A DNA stretch of 64,000 nucleotides, taken from NCBI GenBank assembly GCA_011503125.2, contig WWBZ02000073.1:2108001-2172000 (forward strand), given 5' to 3'. Made by a program: the position numbers and the translations under genes. Below, one piece after another: positions 1 to 12,044 of this stretch. The DNA comes from Botryosphaeria dothidea. Taxonomy: Eukaryota > Ascomycota > Dothideomycetes > Botryosphaeriales > Botryosphaeriaceae. The notes beneath the pieces were generated by a model. It was given only the letters and a program-made list of their open reading frames with translations. It did no database searches and had not been told where the DNA came from. Numbering within the stretch: position 1 is the stretch's first letter; the number at the start of each line of letters is the position of its first letter.

Positions 1-2
1 AA

Positions 3-611
3 AGTATCGACTCCGTGAAAGATCTCAGGGGTGCTCTGCGCGACGCCACTTTTATTGAAGAGCTGGAGGGAAAGAAGGCATACTACCGCGCCCTCAAGTG
101 CCTCAACTTGGGCTATTCTCATGCGCTCCTCTCGCAGTCCAAGAACGTTCTTGCTCTATTTGCTCGCGCGTTAGAGCTTGCATCCAGAGCCATTGCCACT
201 GGCACTTCCGCATCTGCCCCCGCACCTCCCAAACTGGACGTCACTCGCGAGCAAGCTGAATCCTTACACAACCGCGTCCAAGGCCTCGCATCTCAATACC
301 GCGCCCTGATAGACCTTCACACTCACGTGACCGACAAGAGCTCGACTTCCAAGGGAACAATCTCCGCCCCTATTGTAGAGCGGTTGAATGAGTACCCATC
401 TGGGGATGTGGATCTCCAGAACCTGGTTCAGTGGCCCCCTAAGCTGCAGCCTGTGCCTGTGAAACCTCTGTTCCTGGACGTGGCATTCAATTACATCGAT
501 TTTCCTGGCAGGGCTAAGGCAGCGGTTGAGAATGGAGGCGTCAAACTAGATCAAGCCCCCGCTCCTCAGGAGGAGCCGAAGAAGAAGGGCTGGTTTGGTT
601 TTGGCCGGTAA
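3..611 (+). CDS. srp68: Signal recognition particle subunit SRP68, C-terminal part (cut by window edge)
   Basis: This is the 3' end of a gene that begins left of the window; the frame is open from base 3. SRP68 is the large SRP protein that binds 7SL RNA and pairs with SRP72 in co-translational targeting to the ER. The visible 200 or so residues start in a helical, TPR-like stretch (around YYRALKCLNLGYSHALL). They pass through an Ala/Pro linker and end in the conserved block with YPSGDVDLQNLVQWPPKLQP and FLDVAFNYIDFPGR. A basic tail, KKKGWFGFGR, closes the protein, as in other fungal SRP68 proteins. No intron is seen in this part. The RNA-binding N-terminal domain is outside the window. Identification rests on the conserved C-terminal motif and tail. 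Confidence 0.85.
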   Translation, partial: SIDSVKDLRGALRDATFIEELEGKKAYYRALKCLNLGYSHALLSQSKNVLALFARALELASRAIATGTSASAPAPPKLDVTREQAESLHNRVQGLASQYRALIDLHTHVTDKSSTSKGTISAPIVERLNEYPSGDVDLQNLVQWPPKLQPVPVKPLFLDVAFNYIDFPGRAKAAVENGGVKLDQAPAPQEEPKKKGWFGFGR

Positions 612-882
612 ACCAAGATCTGAGTCACATCGTGGCAACATGCTTTGAATCTCCATGGGATAGAAGCCCAAAAAAAATATAACAGAATAGTAATGAAATT
701 TTTCATCGCCACAAGTAAGTGACCTCCCAGCGTCACCCGTGTGCATTGGTAGAAACCTCAAATGCACTGATTTCCAAAGGTTCCACTTGGTTTAGTCCTT
801 TTCGTCCTGGAATACGTGCTGTCCCACCTCCTACTTACTCTCTTTGAGTAGGAAAGGTTTCTTTGCGGCTTTCATGCCACTT

Positions 883-3800
883 TCAATCTTCCATCTTTGC
901 CTGACCCTGCGCATCTACTAATGCCTTGAAGATGCTTCCGTCTATCTTCAGCAGGGCCAGAGGGGGGCCGATCTCCACAATCTTGCCCCTCTCCAACACC
1001 ACGACCCGATCAAAGTCATTGATCGTGTCCAATCGGTGAGCAATGGCGATTATGGTTCTGTCCGCAAACGCCGAGTGGATGATGTCCTGCATCAGCACAT
1101 CCGTCGCGCGGTCAACACTACGAAACGTCAGCACATTTGCAATATCAGGGGCCTCAGTCTAGGATAAGGACTAAAGATGGGAAGAGTAGACGTGAAAAGA
1201 AGGGGAACGTCTCACCTGCTCGTCGCCTCATCCAAAACCACAATCCTTCCCGGCTGCAGCAACGCCCGCGCTAGGCAAAACAACTGCTTCTCCCCCTGAC
1301 TCAACAACCCATCCACATTCTCCAGCCGGACGTCCAACCCGGACCCGCCCAGCGGCGCTGCCGCCTCCAGCTTCCCCCACAGCTGACACCGCCGCAGCGC
1401 ATGCATCATCTCCGCATCCGACGGCCCAGGCCGCGTGTCCTGACCATCTCCCGATCCATCGCCGTCATCCGTCGTCGTCACCCACGGCGCCAGGTCCTCC
1501 CGCACGCTCTTCCCGAGGAAGAACGGCTCCTGCGGCAGCGCGATCATGCCTGCCCTCAACGCAGCGAGTGGCACGTCGTCCGTCGCGACGCCGTCGATGA
1601 CTATTTGCCCGCACGGGTCCTGGTGCAGCAGGCCGAACAGCGCGGCCACCAGACTCGACTTGCCGCTGCCAGTGCGGCCACAGATGCCGATCTTCTCGCC
1701 GGGCGCGATGTCCAGGTTGATCTTGCGGATAACGGACGGGGCCGCGGGGTCGGGCGCGTAGGAGGCGGAGAGGCTGCGGAATGTGATGGCGCCGTGGGTG
1801 GGCCAGTGTTGTTCTGACACAGAGAGCGCGTGGGAGGGACAGGAGCGCTCTTGGGGCGTGTTGGTTGAGAAGAGACGGATGCGGGCGACGGCGCTGAGAG
1901 CGGTTTCGAGCTCAGTCCAGGAGGTTACGAGGTTGCGGATGCTAGCTCCGAGGTCCATCTACGTTATGTCATGTCAGGCGTGCGATGTTGTGTGTGGTAA
2001 ATGCAAACTTACGGCTCCGACAAGGGCGAGTCCGAGATAACCCGTATCAATCTTGGAGCGGAGGCCGACGGCCAGGCCGGTGAGGACGACGACGAGGCCA
2101 GCTACCATGAATTCAGAACGAGCCTGAGCCAGTTCTGTATGGCCTGCAAGAGGTAGAACGGCACTTGCGAGTCGTCGAGCAGTCTTTTGTTGCGGCTCCG
2201 GAATGCGTCGGACCAGCCGAATGCTCGAATAGTCACGATCCCAGCAAGAGTCTCGAGGAAATTGGTACATAGTGGCGCTTTGGCCTCGAGGTCCATGAGA
2301 CGAATTTGGCGCGAGGTGCGGAGGTAGATACGCTGAATCAGATACCCGATGGCGGCCAGAAATGGAATCAGAGCCGCCACGGGTGGAGTTGCAGCAATGA
2401 GAATGCCAAAGTTTGCCAGCTGTTCGAAAGACGCTGTGTTCCATGAGAATCATCACCGCAGTGAGTCGACTTTTCAGTAACATACCATAAGTTGTGTTAA
2501 CCCAGGCGAAAGGGAGGACGTTGTCTACGAGCACGATGTCCTGAGAAAATCGGTTGGTGATTTCTCCAACATCGGTAGCCACCAGATACGAAAACTTTGC
2601 TCTCACGAAAGCAGAGAGTTGTTGAGCATGCATCGACAGGCTGGAGCGCGGACAAAAGACAAGGGTGAAATGCGCAATGCCTAAAGTCACGAGAAGAACA
2701 TCGACAATGGTAATGGCGGTGAATGTTCCCATACTCTTCCGAAGTGAATCTGCTGAATCACTGTCTTTAGCAAGCTCTTTCAGCCAGATATACTGGACCG
2801 CGTTGGCAGCGTTCATTAGACCGAGAAGCCAGAGGTAAACGGCGACTTGCGTCTTTCCCACAGCTTTGAGATAATAAATGAGCGTGCCGAGATCGCCGGA
2901 CCGCCTGTCGTATCCATCATTCAACTCGATCTCAGCAGCAGTGGCAAGGGGAAATGCCTGGTTTTCGTCCGCGTCCTCTTCGCCATTGTCCTTACGAGAG
3001 TCAGAGCTCGACGACGAATTCTTACCAAGGCCATGTAGGCTATGAGCTTCCAGGAATTCGGGACTTGCGATAAGGTCGCCATACGCGCCATTGGCGACTA
3101 CGCGGCCTTCTGAGAGTATGACCAGCCTGTCTGACTCTGGGGCCCAGTGCGTTGAGTGAGTTGCCAGTATTGTTGTGCAGTTCATCTTGCGGAGTAGACC
3201 GTCCCTACCAAACACTCGAGAGAACACAAGGCTCTCAGTCGTATTATCAAGACCGGAAAGGACGTCATCAACAATAATTGTCTTCTCTCTTGCGTACAAG
3301 GCGCGAGCAAGGGAGATCCTGTTCTTCTGGCCTCCGGAGAGAGTGATCCCATGAGAACCAATCATGGCGGCGTCCTGATTCTTGAGTTCTTTAAAGTCTC
3401 TTTGGAGTCCACAGGCCCATATCACGGCGTCGTACCAGCTTTGATCAAATTGACTTTCTCCTACAATATTCTGGCGTAGAGTGGCATTTCGTAGCCAGGG
3501 CGTCTGGGCGCAAAAGGAAATACCAGAACCATTGGTTTCCACACTGCCGCTCAACACCACGGTTTCGCCCACCAACGATTGGAGAAGTACCGATTTTCCG
3601 GAAGCGACTTTTCCTACGATCATTGTAAAAGAGCCTTCGTTAATTTCCAGGGTAATGCCATGCAGTAGAGTTCGTATACGATCCATGCCGAAAGCAGCAT
3701 TAAGGGTTCGGAAGACCTTCGAACGTAGAGTACGATGACGAACGCGTGTCATCTCAATATCGCTGCCGGATCTGAGGCGCACGGGCCCTTCTCGAGTAGC

Positions 3801-5759
3801 TTCCAAGTCTTCTCGATCCGCCAGGTACATCTCTATACGGTACAGCGAGGCAGCTGCGCTCTGGAAATGTGGTATTTGTTGGAGCACTAAGAGCATTGGA
3901 GACGTTACCAGTTTCAGCGCAGACAGAGATGTGAAGAGCGTGTCGAAGTCAAGAACATCGCCACTGTATAAGGCGATCACCGCGAAGGTGATGTATGTGG
4001 AGAATATGGAGAGCTGTAGCAATAGGTTTGCTTGAAGAGTCAGTGACGGGTCTATCGCAAAAGCCGCGAAAACTTACAAACAACGAAAACGTATGTCAAC
4101 AGCTTCCGCACATGTCTGGAGGTGCCGTCAGCGAATGAATAGAAGCCCCGGATGATCGAAGTCCTACCGATGCGCAACAACCTCATCAATCCGTAGGGCT
4201 GTCACCATCTTGTGTACTGCTTCAGAAAGGCCAAGCATGCGAATCCCTTTCGTTGAAGAAGCAACAGTCGCAACCGTGGTCACGCGTCTTTCTGTCACGG
4301 CAACCCAATCAAGCTGGCGTCTCTTCACGCTGCCACCGATTCCAGAGGAAAGCACCGTGGACAGGAATACGACCACCAATGGCGCCACGAAAGCTGCTCC
4401 GAGCTTGGTGTATAAGATATACAAAGCAATAGCTGAACTAACGGTGACTGCCCATATGTCATGAATGTTTTTGACACCCTCAATGACTTTCTCTACGTCG
4501 ACGTTCATGAGAACTGTTGCGGAGCCGAGATTGACGTCTTGAGAAGTGATTGAGAGCGCCTTGTGGTAGATTGAGGTTATCAGGACCGAGCGGAGCTTGA
4601 CGGAGAAGCGCGCAACACTCTGAGTGTACCAGGATGAGACAATTGCAAGGGCGATGAATGTAAGTGCAAATGCCCCGACAAGTCCATACCCTTCGTTGGT
4701 AGTGGTACTGTTCACAGGCTTCTGAATGTAACTGACCATGGCGGAGATAAGGAAGGGTTGTGCCAGTGTGGTACTCATATACAAGAGCCTGAGCACGGGT
4801 CAGTCGCAAGTAACCTATGTGGGTAGCCCTTCAAACCTTGGCAACACTGGCAGAAAGATGTCATATTTGAGTACGGAGCAGAGGGTCCATAACAGAGGAT
4901 GATCCATGGATCGATTGCTTGGATCGCACCACTTCCGTTGGAAGCGTTCATCAAGTTGCTCATTAATGAGCTCGGTATCAATTTTATGAAGGTCCTGAGG
5001 ACGAAGGACCTTTCGGTAGCCTGAAGAACAATCAGCTACCATGTCTACAAGATGGATTTCCACGCACCTTCTTTGAAGAGATCGTTGAGATACCAAAACA
5101 GCCTCTGTCCAAACAGGCCAATTGTCTCTTCCGGAGACAATTTCCGGTCATTCTCGGATACAAGGAGATCTTTCTTGCTCAGGGATTCGAGCAGCAGCAA
5201 GATTCCTGTCAGAGCCGTGTGAACCGAGGATGAGCTTACCAGGGCAGCATCGTAGCGCATGAGGAACAAAGTCCGCAGCCTGGCAGCGTCACAGAGAAAT
5301 AGCACGAGAAGGAAAAACTGAAGCAGATGACTCGGCCTTACAGCCCTTGAGTGCTCCTGGCGCGAAAGTAGTACGATGCTCCAGGACGAAAGGAATTCGA
5401 AGCATGCCGAAGCCAAAGAGGTCTTTGTCTTGTAGCTGTCGGCCTTTGCCCACAAGACCAGCAGTAGAGTGCTGGAGGCGGCGTAGAGAGTGCTCATGAT
5501 CTATAGGGATTAATTCCGACGGAAATCTATGGGACCGAGGAGGGCATACCAACTTCAGAAAGCCCAGATGGCTGTTCTTTGCGATGCGCTCCCGGCGACG
5601 GCGCAAGGTCATCAGGCGTATGGGAGCTAATAGTAGGAGAATTACCTGAGGTAAGAGGCCAAGCACGCTTTCCTCAAACGTCAAGGTGAAGTCGAAGCCT
5701 CCGCGACAAGGCCCCACGGCGGGCCCAAAGGAGCCATCGGTTCCACAAACTTGGCTCAT
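883..5759 (-). CDS. ABCC-type (MRP-like) multidrug ABC transporter, frameshifted in exon 7
   Basis: A full-size ABCC exporter of the kind that moves drugs or conjugates across the plasma or vacuolar membrane. Exons read as 5759-5550, 5500-5068, 5020-4837, 4788-4168, 4115-4078, 4030-2486, 2433-2013, 1958-1216 and 1117-883. The start fits the family opening FDFTLTFEESVLGLLP. Order: TMD0, TMD1, NBD1 (Walker A GKVASGKS, signature LSGGQ, Walker B IIVDDVLSGLD with Asp where Glu is usual, common in ABCC NBD1), TMD2, NBD2 (GRTGSGKSS, LSQGEKQ, VVLDEATSS). All junctions keep frame except inside exon 7, where one base is missing near 2105-2112. As written, translation stops at 2102 and loses NBD2. With that base the protein would be about 1476 residues. 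It is either a recent null allele or a base-calling error. Substrate unknown. Confidence 0.88.
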
Positions 5760-6646
5760 GGGTGCAGCAATCGCAGGCGTGCCAAGCTTTGCAGTATTGA
5801 AGATGGTTGCAAGGGTTGATTGAGACAGAAGGAGTTTTGTGAATTGAGGTTGGGACAACGAAAGGGTTGTTGCTGCAGATTTACTTGGATTGATGCGCGG
5901 AGTTCGCAATTGAAGAATAAAGTTCTGCCTGGAGGACCGGGTTGCCCGACGAGTGGAGTGGATTGCGCGATTGGCTTTCTACCACTCTTATCCGTAAGCG
6001 CCACTGGCTCCATAATGTGTCACAAGCTTGGCATGGCGTTATCTGCATACCTGTCGGGCTAGACGAACTCCGCAATCCCGGAATACATTCGAGTCCCAGG
6101 GCACGGACCACCCGCCTTTTCGAATGCCTCCCGCGAACGACGCGTGTATGAGCATATCCATATCCATGAGCAGAGCCTCCCAAAAGCACGCTCTGAGTTT
6201 CTTGATTGGGATGTTTGGCCCCCGCAGCCACCAATGGGGTTTGGCGTCTGGATGGTTTCCCAGCACTGCTTCCGGCTGTGTAGTGCGGCCAGCGGGGTCC
6301 GGATTGCACACGACGCGTTGCGAGGCAGGGTACGGGCCAGTGTGCGCTCATCCAATCAAGAGCATGAGGACATCGGGAAGCAGAAGATGGCAGCAGTGAT
6401 GAAGACAAGAGAACGTCGTGGGTGCTTGCTTGGTCGGGACAAAGAAGGAGCGTGCTTGCTCTTGTTGGCGCGGATGCCTCTTCGGGAAGCCGCAGTTGCC
6501 CAAACGAAACGGCGGCCAACTTATGTCACCGCCGCTGCTCCCCAGTTCTGCCGCCACCCACCAATCTCCTACAAGTGCTCATTTGATCTCCGTGTATGCA
6601 CTCGCCACTCATTCCTCACTGCACCGCTCACTGGCGCTCCTTCAGC
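5760..6646. promoter_or_regulatory. Divergent intergenic region (ABC transporter / MYND protein)
   Basis: About 890 bases between two divergent start codons. Open frames of up to about 210 codons occur on both strands and overlap each other. Their composition is Pro/Arg/Ser-rich with no family resemblance, so I read them as chance frames. Both promoters must lie here. I see no convincing TATA box. Confidence 0.5.
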
Positions 6647-7255
6647 ATGAGCTTCTGGGGCCAGAGCTTCTTCCAGAATGATCGCGATCTGGATATCGCC
6701 TACACTCTTTCCCAGAGAATCCGAGTAGACGATCTTCTCACGCCCGACGACTCTGTCCGCCTGCGCAACGAGCTCGACAGCGGCAAGCCCGACGCCGAGT
6801 TCCATAACCTCAGTGACGGCGATTTCAGTCCCGACGCCGACCTGTCCTTTTGGGGTGTCAAGACCGCCATCGTCGTCTTTGCTGCCGCCGCCATGCGTCA
6901 TGGAGCCACCATCTCTGACGAATACCGCAAGTACATCAAGGCCGCCGTCAAGTCTCGTCTAGGCATGTACGATACCGCCAAGAAGGAAATGGCCACTGCC
7001 ATCGACTTATACCAGAACGGCGTTCCTCTGGACACCTCCGGCAAGTGCCTCGACCAAGTCGCGGAGGAAGCGACCCACCCCCCTAACCGCTTCGGTGTCG
7101 TCGGCCTCAGCCTCCTAGACCCGTCCCTTTTCACTAGAATTAATACTATCAAAGATAAATACAATGCCTGCGAAAAGTACGACGAGAACTTTCTGCGCTG
7201 CGGTCGTTGTCATCAGGCCCGCTACTGCAACGCCGAGTGTCAGAAGAAAGCCTAG
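6647..7255 (+). CDS. MYND-type zinc-finger protein, truncated within the finger
   Basis: A 202-residue single-exon reading frame; the start is chosen at MSFWGQSFFQ, directly after an untranslated leader. The first 165 residues are an unrecognised acidic, helical region. The C terminus resembles a MYND finger (C-x2-C ... C-x2-C-x5-C-x3-CQ-x3-W-x2-H-x3-C), which normally binds proline-rich partner peptides. Here the final stretch is CGRCHQARYCNAECQKKA followed by TAG, exactly where the finger's conserved Trp should be. If the TAG is read through, the next codons give KKHKQVC and a stop at 7289-7291, supplying the missing His and Cys ligands. The second Cys of the first pair is also replaced, by Tyr (7178-7180). 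Both changes can be explained as TpG to TpA. The family is clear; function is unknown. Confidence 0.7.
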   Translation: MSFWGQSFFQNDRDLDIAYTLSQRIRVDDLLTPDDSVRLRNELDSGKPDAEFHNLSDGDFSPDADLSFWGVKTAIVVFAAAAMRHGATISDEYRKYIKAAVKSRLGMYDTAKKEMATAIDLYQNGVPLDTSGKCLDQVAEEATHPPNRFGVVGLSLLDPSLFTRINTIKDKYNACEKYDENFLRCGRCHQARYCNAECQKKA

Positions 7256-8526
7256 AAGAAGCATAAGCAGGTCTGCCAACCACACCAGTGAGCAGAAAGG
7301 CCTTATGATAGGTGTTCGCTCGATTCTGACTGGTGGGCACTTTCGATTTCCCACAACTTCTTTTCCAAGTTGCAAATTGCCCGTCGGCAATGGGTGCTGG
7401 GTTCACAATGTTACTGTTCTGCGTATACCTGGAAGGGTATAGTTGAGAAGATGGTAATCCTGTCACGGACGCGAGGAGTTTCTCGGTTGCCAAGAAAAAC
7501 AAAGCGCTTCCCACTGCTTCATCTCCATGTATCTCACGCTTGCCCTGCGAATTCAATTAGGCATGAAATTCTCATTTGGAAGTGTTGTGCCATGTACGTC
7601 TTGGCCAATTGAGCGCGGTCTTTGATATGAGTGTATCTTCTTCAAGCGGTCGAGGCGGTCTCAGTAAAGCGACGTCAGCGGTAACCATCTCCTTCTGACT
7701 GGCCGCAGTGTGAATTTCCTCGAGTGCACGTGTGATCAGTAACGTATGTTCCGAAGGGCGCCCGCTCAGTAGCGACCGCGTCACACGCGCACTGATTCAC
7801 GCTTTTCTACGGAGCTCCCAGCCCACACCTCGTCAGCTACTCCTCTAACGCTCCAACCTCACCCTAACGCCCTGTTGGTCCTTTCCCCCCCTTTACGCCT
7901 TCGTAAAGTCCTCTTATGCCACGCACTCCCGACACCGACTCTACTCAGTCTTCAAAGACGCTCCACGACATTGACCTGTCGACATCTCACCCGCATTTCT
8001 GGTACTCCTCCCTTGAGTGAACACGCGTTCAGCGCAACCAGAATGGTGTGTCTGCACCATATTCTAAACACCGCCACATCAGTAGATCTTCCTCGTTGAC
8101 GCTTGGCATTCTCCCTCACGGTTCAAGAACAACATTACGACCGTCTTCAGGAACGTCAAGCGCCGGCCCAGCAGGATCACCCGCAAGCCTTACGAATTCG
8201 CTCAACCCTGCATCTCTCACACAAAGACTGACACCTGGACCGCCGCGCTCTGCAATTTGCAAGGCACTCACAAGCTGAACAGCCTTCGGCACACCCTGAC
8301 CACGGGGTTGAACGTCCGAACACAGCTTTCCGCCGTCGATACTCCTGTCCGCCTCGTTCAAACCAGGATCATTGCCTTGAGCCGCGTCTCATTCACACAT
8401 CGCACACGCAGAAACGCGCGCCATCCAGCAAATCCCTTGTTCAAGATATTCTATTCTTCGTCAGAGAGCAATCCGCTTTCAGCCGTTCTCAGATCTTCAT
8501 CAACCCCGCCCTAACGACCCGACACC
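7256..8526. other. Intergenic region with no supported gene
   Basis: About 1.27 kb holding the downstream remainder of the MYND finger (to 7291) and the promoter and leader of the next gene. Several frames of 70-90 codons exist, but none looks coding. From about 7800 the sequence is pyrimidine-rich, as is common upstream of fungal start codons. Confidence 0.5.
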
Positions 8527-9669
8527 ATGGCTCCCAGCACTACCTGGGTCCGTCTCACTATGTGTGGCGATGAATCCCGTACTTTCCTCCTTCCCACCAT
8601 GAAGATCCAAACCTACCTGGCAAGTCAATCTGGCTCCACCCTCAACGCAGAACTTATTTGATTATTCTAACAGAAGCAGGACTTGAGTGAGGTTATCTAC
8701 GCCATTTTCGGTGTCAACCGCAACCAGTTCCACTTTGACATCCACCTCCAGAATGTCCAATGCCTTGACAACCAGGAGGTCATCGTTTCCCCGGCCATGT
8801 GGAATCTCGGCATGTACTTCTCCAACTCGCTCGAGAACGCCCTTACCTGTTACGTGCACTTTAAGGTGCTGCCTTCCATCCAAGTGGAAGCCACCAAGGC
8901 CCTCCTGGCCCTGGCACCAGACGATTCACCACCAGACACGGCAAGCATCCCCACGAGCGAGCCTGCTGCCGACAACAGTCCCACCAAGCGGGCCAGGAGC
9001 TCGTTCGGGTCACCGGCCAGCGAGCGGGTGCGGCAGAGCGAGGTATCTGTAGCCACTTCCCCGGCTGCGGACGGGGAGGAGAAGGGCAAGGACGGGGAGG
9101 GGTCAGGCCTGTTCGTCACCCCGGATAGCAGTGCCCGCAAGCAGGAGCGGCCTGCTCCTCGCTTCTCGTCCTCCTCCTCTCCGCTGTCGTCTCTGCCTGA
9201 CAGCCCTCTCTCTGCCGCACCCACGCCGGCACCTAGCAGCAGCCAGCCCGTCACCATCAATTTCTCGTTTGAGAACTGCATGACGAGCTCCTACAAGGTG
9301 ACGGTGAAGGACTGGTCCCTGATGGTGGACGGCCAGGACCGCCTGGACAAGTGCGAGAAGAGGGTGAAGGCGAGGATTTGTCAGGCGTTCTTGGTGTGGG
9401 AGGGCATCTCCCACCGCCAGGCCGACTCGTTGAAGAAGGACCTGGAGGTCAAGATCTTCGTGGGCGGTGCGGTGGGAGATACCCTGAGTCAGAGGAAGAG
9501 GATGGAGGAGTACCTAGTGGGAGCCGCGGAGGAGGGAGAGAGAGTTGTGGCTGCGCGGGTGGAGATGTGGAGGAGAAAAGACGTGGAGATGGACATCTTG
9601 AGGAGGCTGTCCCCAACTCGGGGGGATGATGATAGCGAAAGTGAAGAGGATGAGAGCGAGGATGAGTGA
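8527..9669 (+). CDS. Unrecognised acidic-tailed protein, first intron of GC-AG type
   Basis: Two exons (8527-8619 and 8674-9669) give 362 residues. The start ATG follows CACC and opens with MAPSTTWVRLTMCGDESRTF. The 54-base intron begins GCAAGT instead of GT and ends CAG. It must be removed because it contains an in-frame stop. The acceptor is tandem (CAGAAGCAG), so two isoforms differing by Lys-Gln are possible. Residues 1-100 look folded (conserved-looking IYAIFGVNRNQFHFDIHLQ). The middle is a long Ser/Pro-rich disordered stretch containing a basic patch PTKRARSS. A second folded block follows (VTINFSFENCMTSSYKVTV to about residue 330). The end is highly acidic (DDDSESEEDESEDE). I do not recognise the family. 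The composition would suit a nuclear regulator, but that is only a guess. Confidence 0.75.
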
Positions 9670-9983
9670 GCGGAGGGAGGGATGGTGGGGGGGATCTAGT
9701 CAGAGCCCTTTGGGCTGCCGCATTCCGATAGCGATGTAGGCTGAGCCTGCATTTTTGTATCAAAATTTTGTATTAATATGAAGCGAAGCACGCTTTTCAC
9801 GGAATTGCAGTGTCTCGAAAGCGAACGTTGTAAATATTTCACCTCATGAAAACTGGTTGGCCATTATCGCTTTACGAGCTCAGCTTCCCACGAAATTCAT
9901 TTCATTCCATGAACGAGTTCCTTGGGCCATACGTATCAGACTATCAATTCCCATGGATATGATCCCATTCCAAAGAAACTTTT

Positions 9984-11608
9984 TCAAACGCCCATTGCCT
10001 CGCTGCGGTCAGACGTTGGGTATTCCGGACGCTTCCAGTCAACAGCGACTTCTGGGACCGCGCTGTGATCCTCGAGCGCCTTGTTCAAGCCCTCCCGTTG
10101 AACGCAGTTCTCAAAGGCGAAGCTCTTAGCACACTCTTCCAACTCCTCAAAACTCATATTCTTGAACAAGTCTGCAAACTCATCCTGCAAGCAAGACGAC
10201 AACCAAATCTGATTGATCAGACGGGTGATCTGTCGCTCGGTGGCCCATGGCGTGGGATACTGCAGCTTGCTAGCTGGCGCAACCTTGTCTATCCAATCGA
10301 CAAGCGGGTTGATGACATCCTCAACCTGCTTACTGGGGTGGCGTCCCCAGGCGTCGAGCTGCAGCTCCCGTTTCCGCTTCAGGAAAGGCGCGATGGTGCG
10401 GTTCCACTTGCTCTGGGGGCTCGTGTGGATCATGCCTTGCACGCCAATGTCCTTGTACAGCCAGATGCTCCAGTGTATCTTGTATTTGTCGTAGATGTTG
10501 AGCTGCTCCGACAGGACATTGTACCGGGCCTCATTGACCTCGGCATGGTCTGCGTCCAGCTCCGGAGAAGCGTAGACGGGGCCGAATTCACCTGGTCATG
10601 TCAGATGAAAGACCATAGAAACGAGGAATTCGTGGGCCTACCGTTCCAAATTGGCGTCTCGAATTTATACATAAATTCGGCCTTCCGAACGAATTGCCGT
10701 TCCAACTTGGACTTCTGCTCGGCAGATCCGACGTATTTCTCGCCTTTCGGAAACCCCATCATCTAAAGACGTCAGCTGCGCAGCTGAGGTCGAAGCAATT
10801 CCACTTACCGTGTAGTCATGCAAGGCGTAGACAGTGTTCGGCAGCTTCTTGTCGAAGAACTTCCACTCCATGGCGAAGGTGTTCCCATCGAGCCACAGGG
10901 TGTGATGTGGGTCGATCTTGCGAATAGCTGCCTCAATACGGTCATAGAAAGCGGGAAGTCTCCAGTGCTCGGGGTCACAGGGCTCGTTGATCGGATTGTA
11001 GCCGGCGACCCACGGATTGTCCTTGTACCGCCGGGCTATCTGCTCCCACAGCCACACCGTCCGGTCCTGGTGATCCTTGTAGTCCCAGAAGGCGGCGTAG
11101 TTGGTGGCATTGTCGGAGTGCCAGTCGCAATTCTGGCCGCCGGGCACCGTGTGCATGTCCAGAATGGTATATATTTTGTGCTTCGCGCACAGATCCACGA
11201 CACGGTCAAGGTGCTTGAAACCTGATTCCTTGAGCACGCGAGGATTCATGTCGTCCTCCAGATGGCGGTAGTTGAAAGGCAGCCGGAGGCAGTTCAGCCC
11301 CTTGCTGGCGAAGAAAGCGGCGTCTTTATCGGTGAAGAAATACTCCAGCCATTTATCGAAGAAGAACTCGTATTTCTCCTTACCAAGGGCTTTCAGCATG
11401 GTGGCACGGTGTTGATGCTCGTGACCGGGATACCCCGTGATGAAATTCTCCATGCTATGAAATAATGAGAATCGGATACATGCCGATACAATGATTGGAA
11501 GGTAGCTCACTTCATCCAACCTCCCAATCCAGCGCCGCGCAGAATGACAGGTTTGCCGTCATTACCAACGACGTTCTCTCCGTCTACTTTGAGGATGCCA
11601 GTAGCCAT
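9984..11608 (-). CDS. Glycoside hydrolase family 5 (glucan 1,3-beta-glucosidase-like), intracellular
   Basis: Four exons (11608-11511, 11454-10809, 10762-10642, 10591-9984) give 490 residues with phases that fit. The protein is a (beta/alpha)8-barrel retaining beta-glycosidase. The fold starts at GVNCLR-like GLNCLRLPFNYRHLEDD. The acid/base Glu is in GYNPINEP and the nucleophile Glu in WNGEFGPVY, which is formed across the last exon junction. The N terminus MATGILKVDGENVVGNDGKP has no signal peptide. This fits the cytosolic fungal GH5 group rather than secreted exoglucanases of the Exg1 type. Likely substrates are beta-glucans or glucosides such as glucosylated lipids; the sequence does not decide. 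The gene converges on the unrecognised acidic gene to its left. The pirin gene lies upstream in the same orientation. Confidence 0.88.
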
Positions 11609-12044
11609 ACTTGGAAGGAATCAAAACGGTTGCAAAGAGGTGGAATACGATGGCTCGCAGAGCCGCAGAGGGCGTCCATTTTAAGCAGCATCTCGGACCA
11701 TTTTCCCGACAGTTCGCGGGGCAGAGGCGGTCATGCTGGTCTTGGTAGAGGGCCAAGGGATGAGTTTAGGCTAAAGTCGGGGGAAGGTCGGTTGAGGTAG
11801 GCCGAAAGAGGGAACCCGGAGTCGATGACATGGATGGAATGTCAGCGCACATCTGTCCCGCAGATGCTTTGCTTATGAGTCATGAGCAAATCAATTGGCG
11901 TGGTTGGCCATACATACTCTGGTTTATGATCTCCGTGCTGTCTCGTCTAACTCCGTTTTCTAATTCCTCCACATTTACACGAAAATAGTATCTACAATAT
12001 GAGCGAGAACGAAGAGAGCTGATACGAGGCGAGCTCCTTCTATC
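11609..12044. other. Spacer between GH5 and pirin genes
   Basis: About 440 bases containing the GH5 promoter and the 3' end of the pirin transcript. No feature could be supported beyond that. Confidence 0.4.

Noticed and set aside
5881..6519. A 212-codon minus-strand frame upstream of the ABC transporter, plus overlapping plus-strand frames
   Set aside because: No family likeness, overlaps several equal frames, and sits in the divergent promoter.
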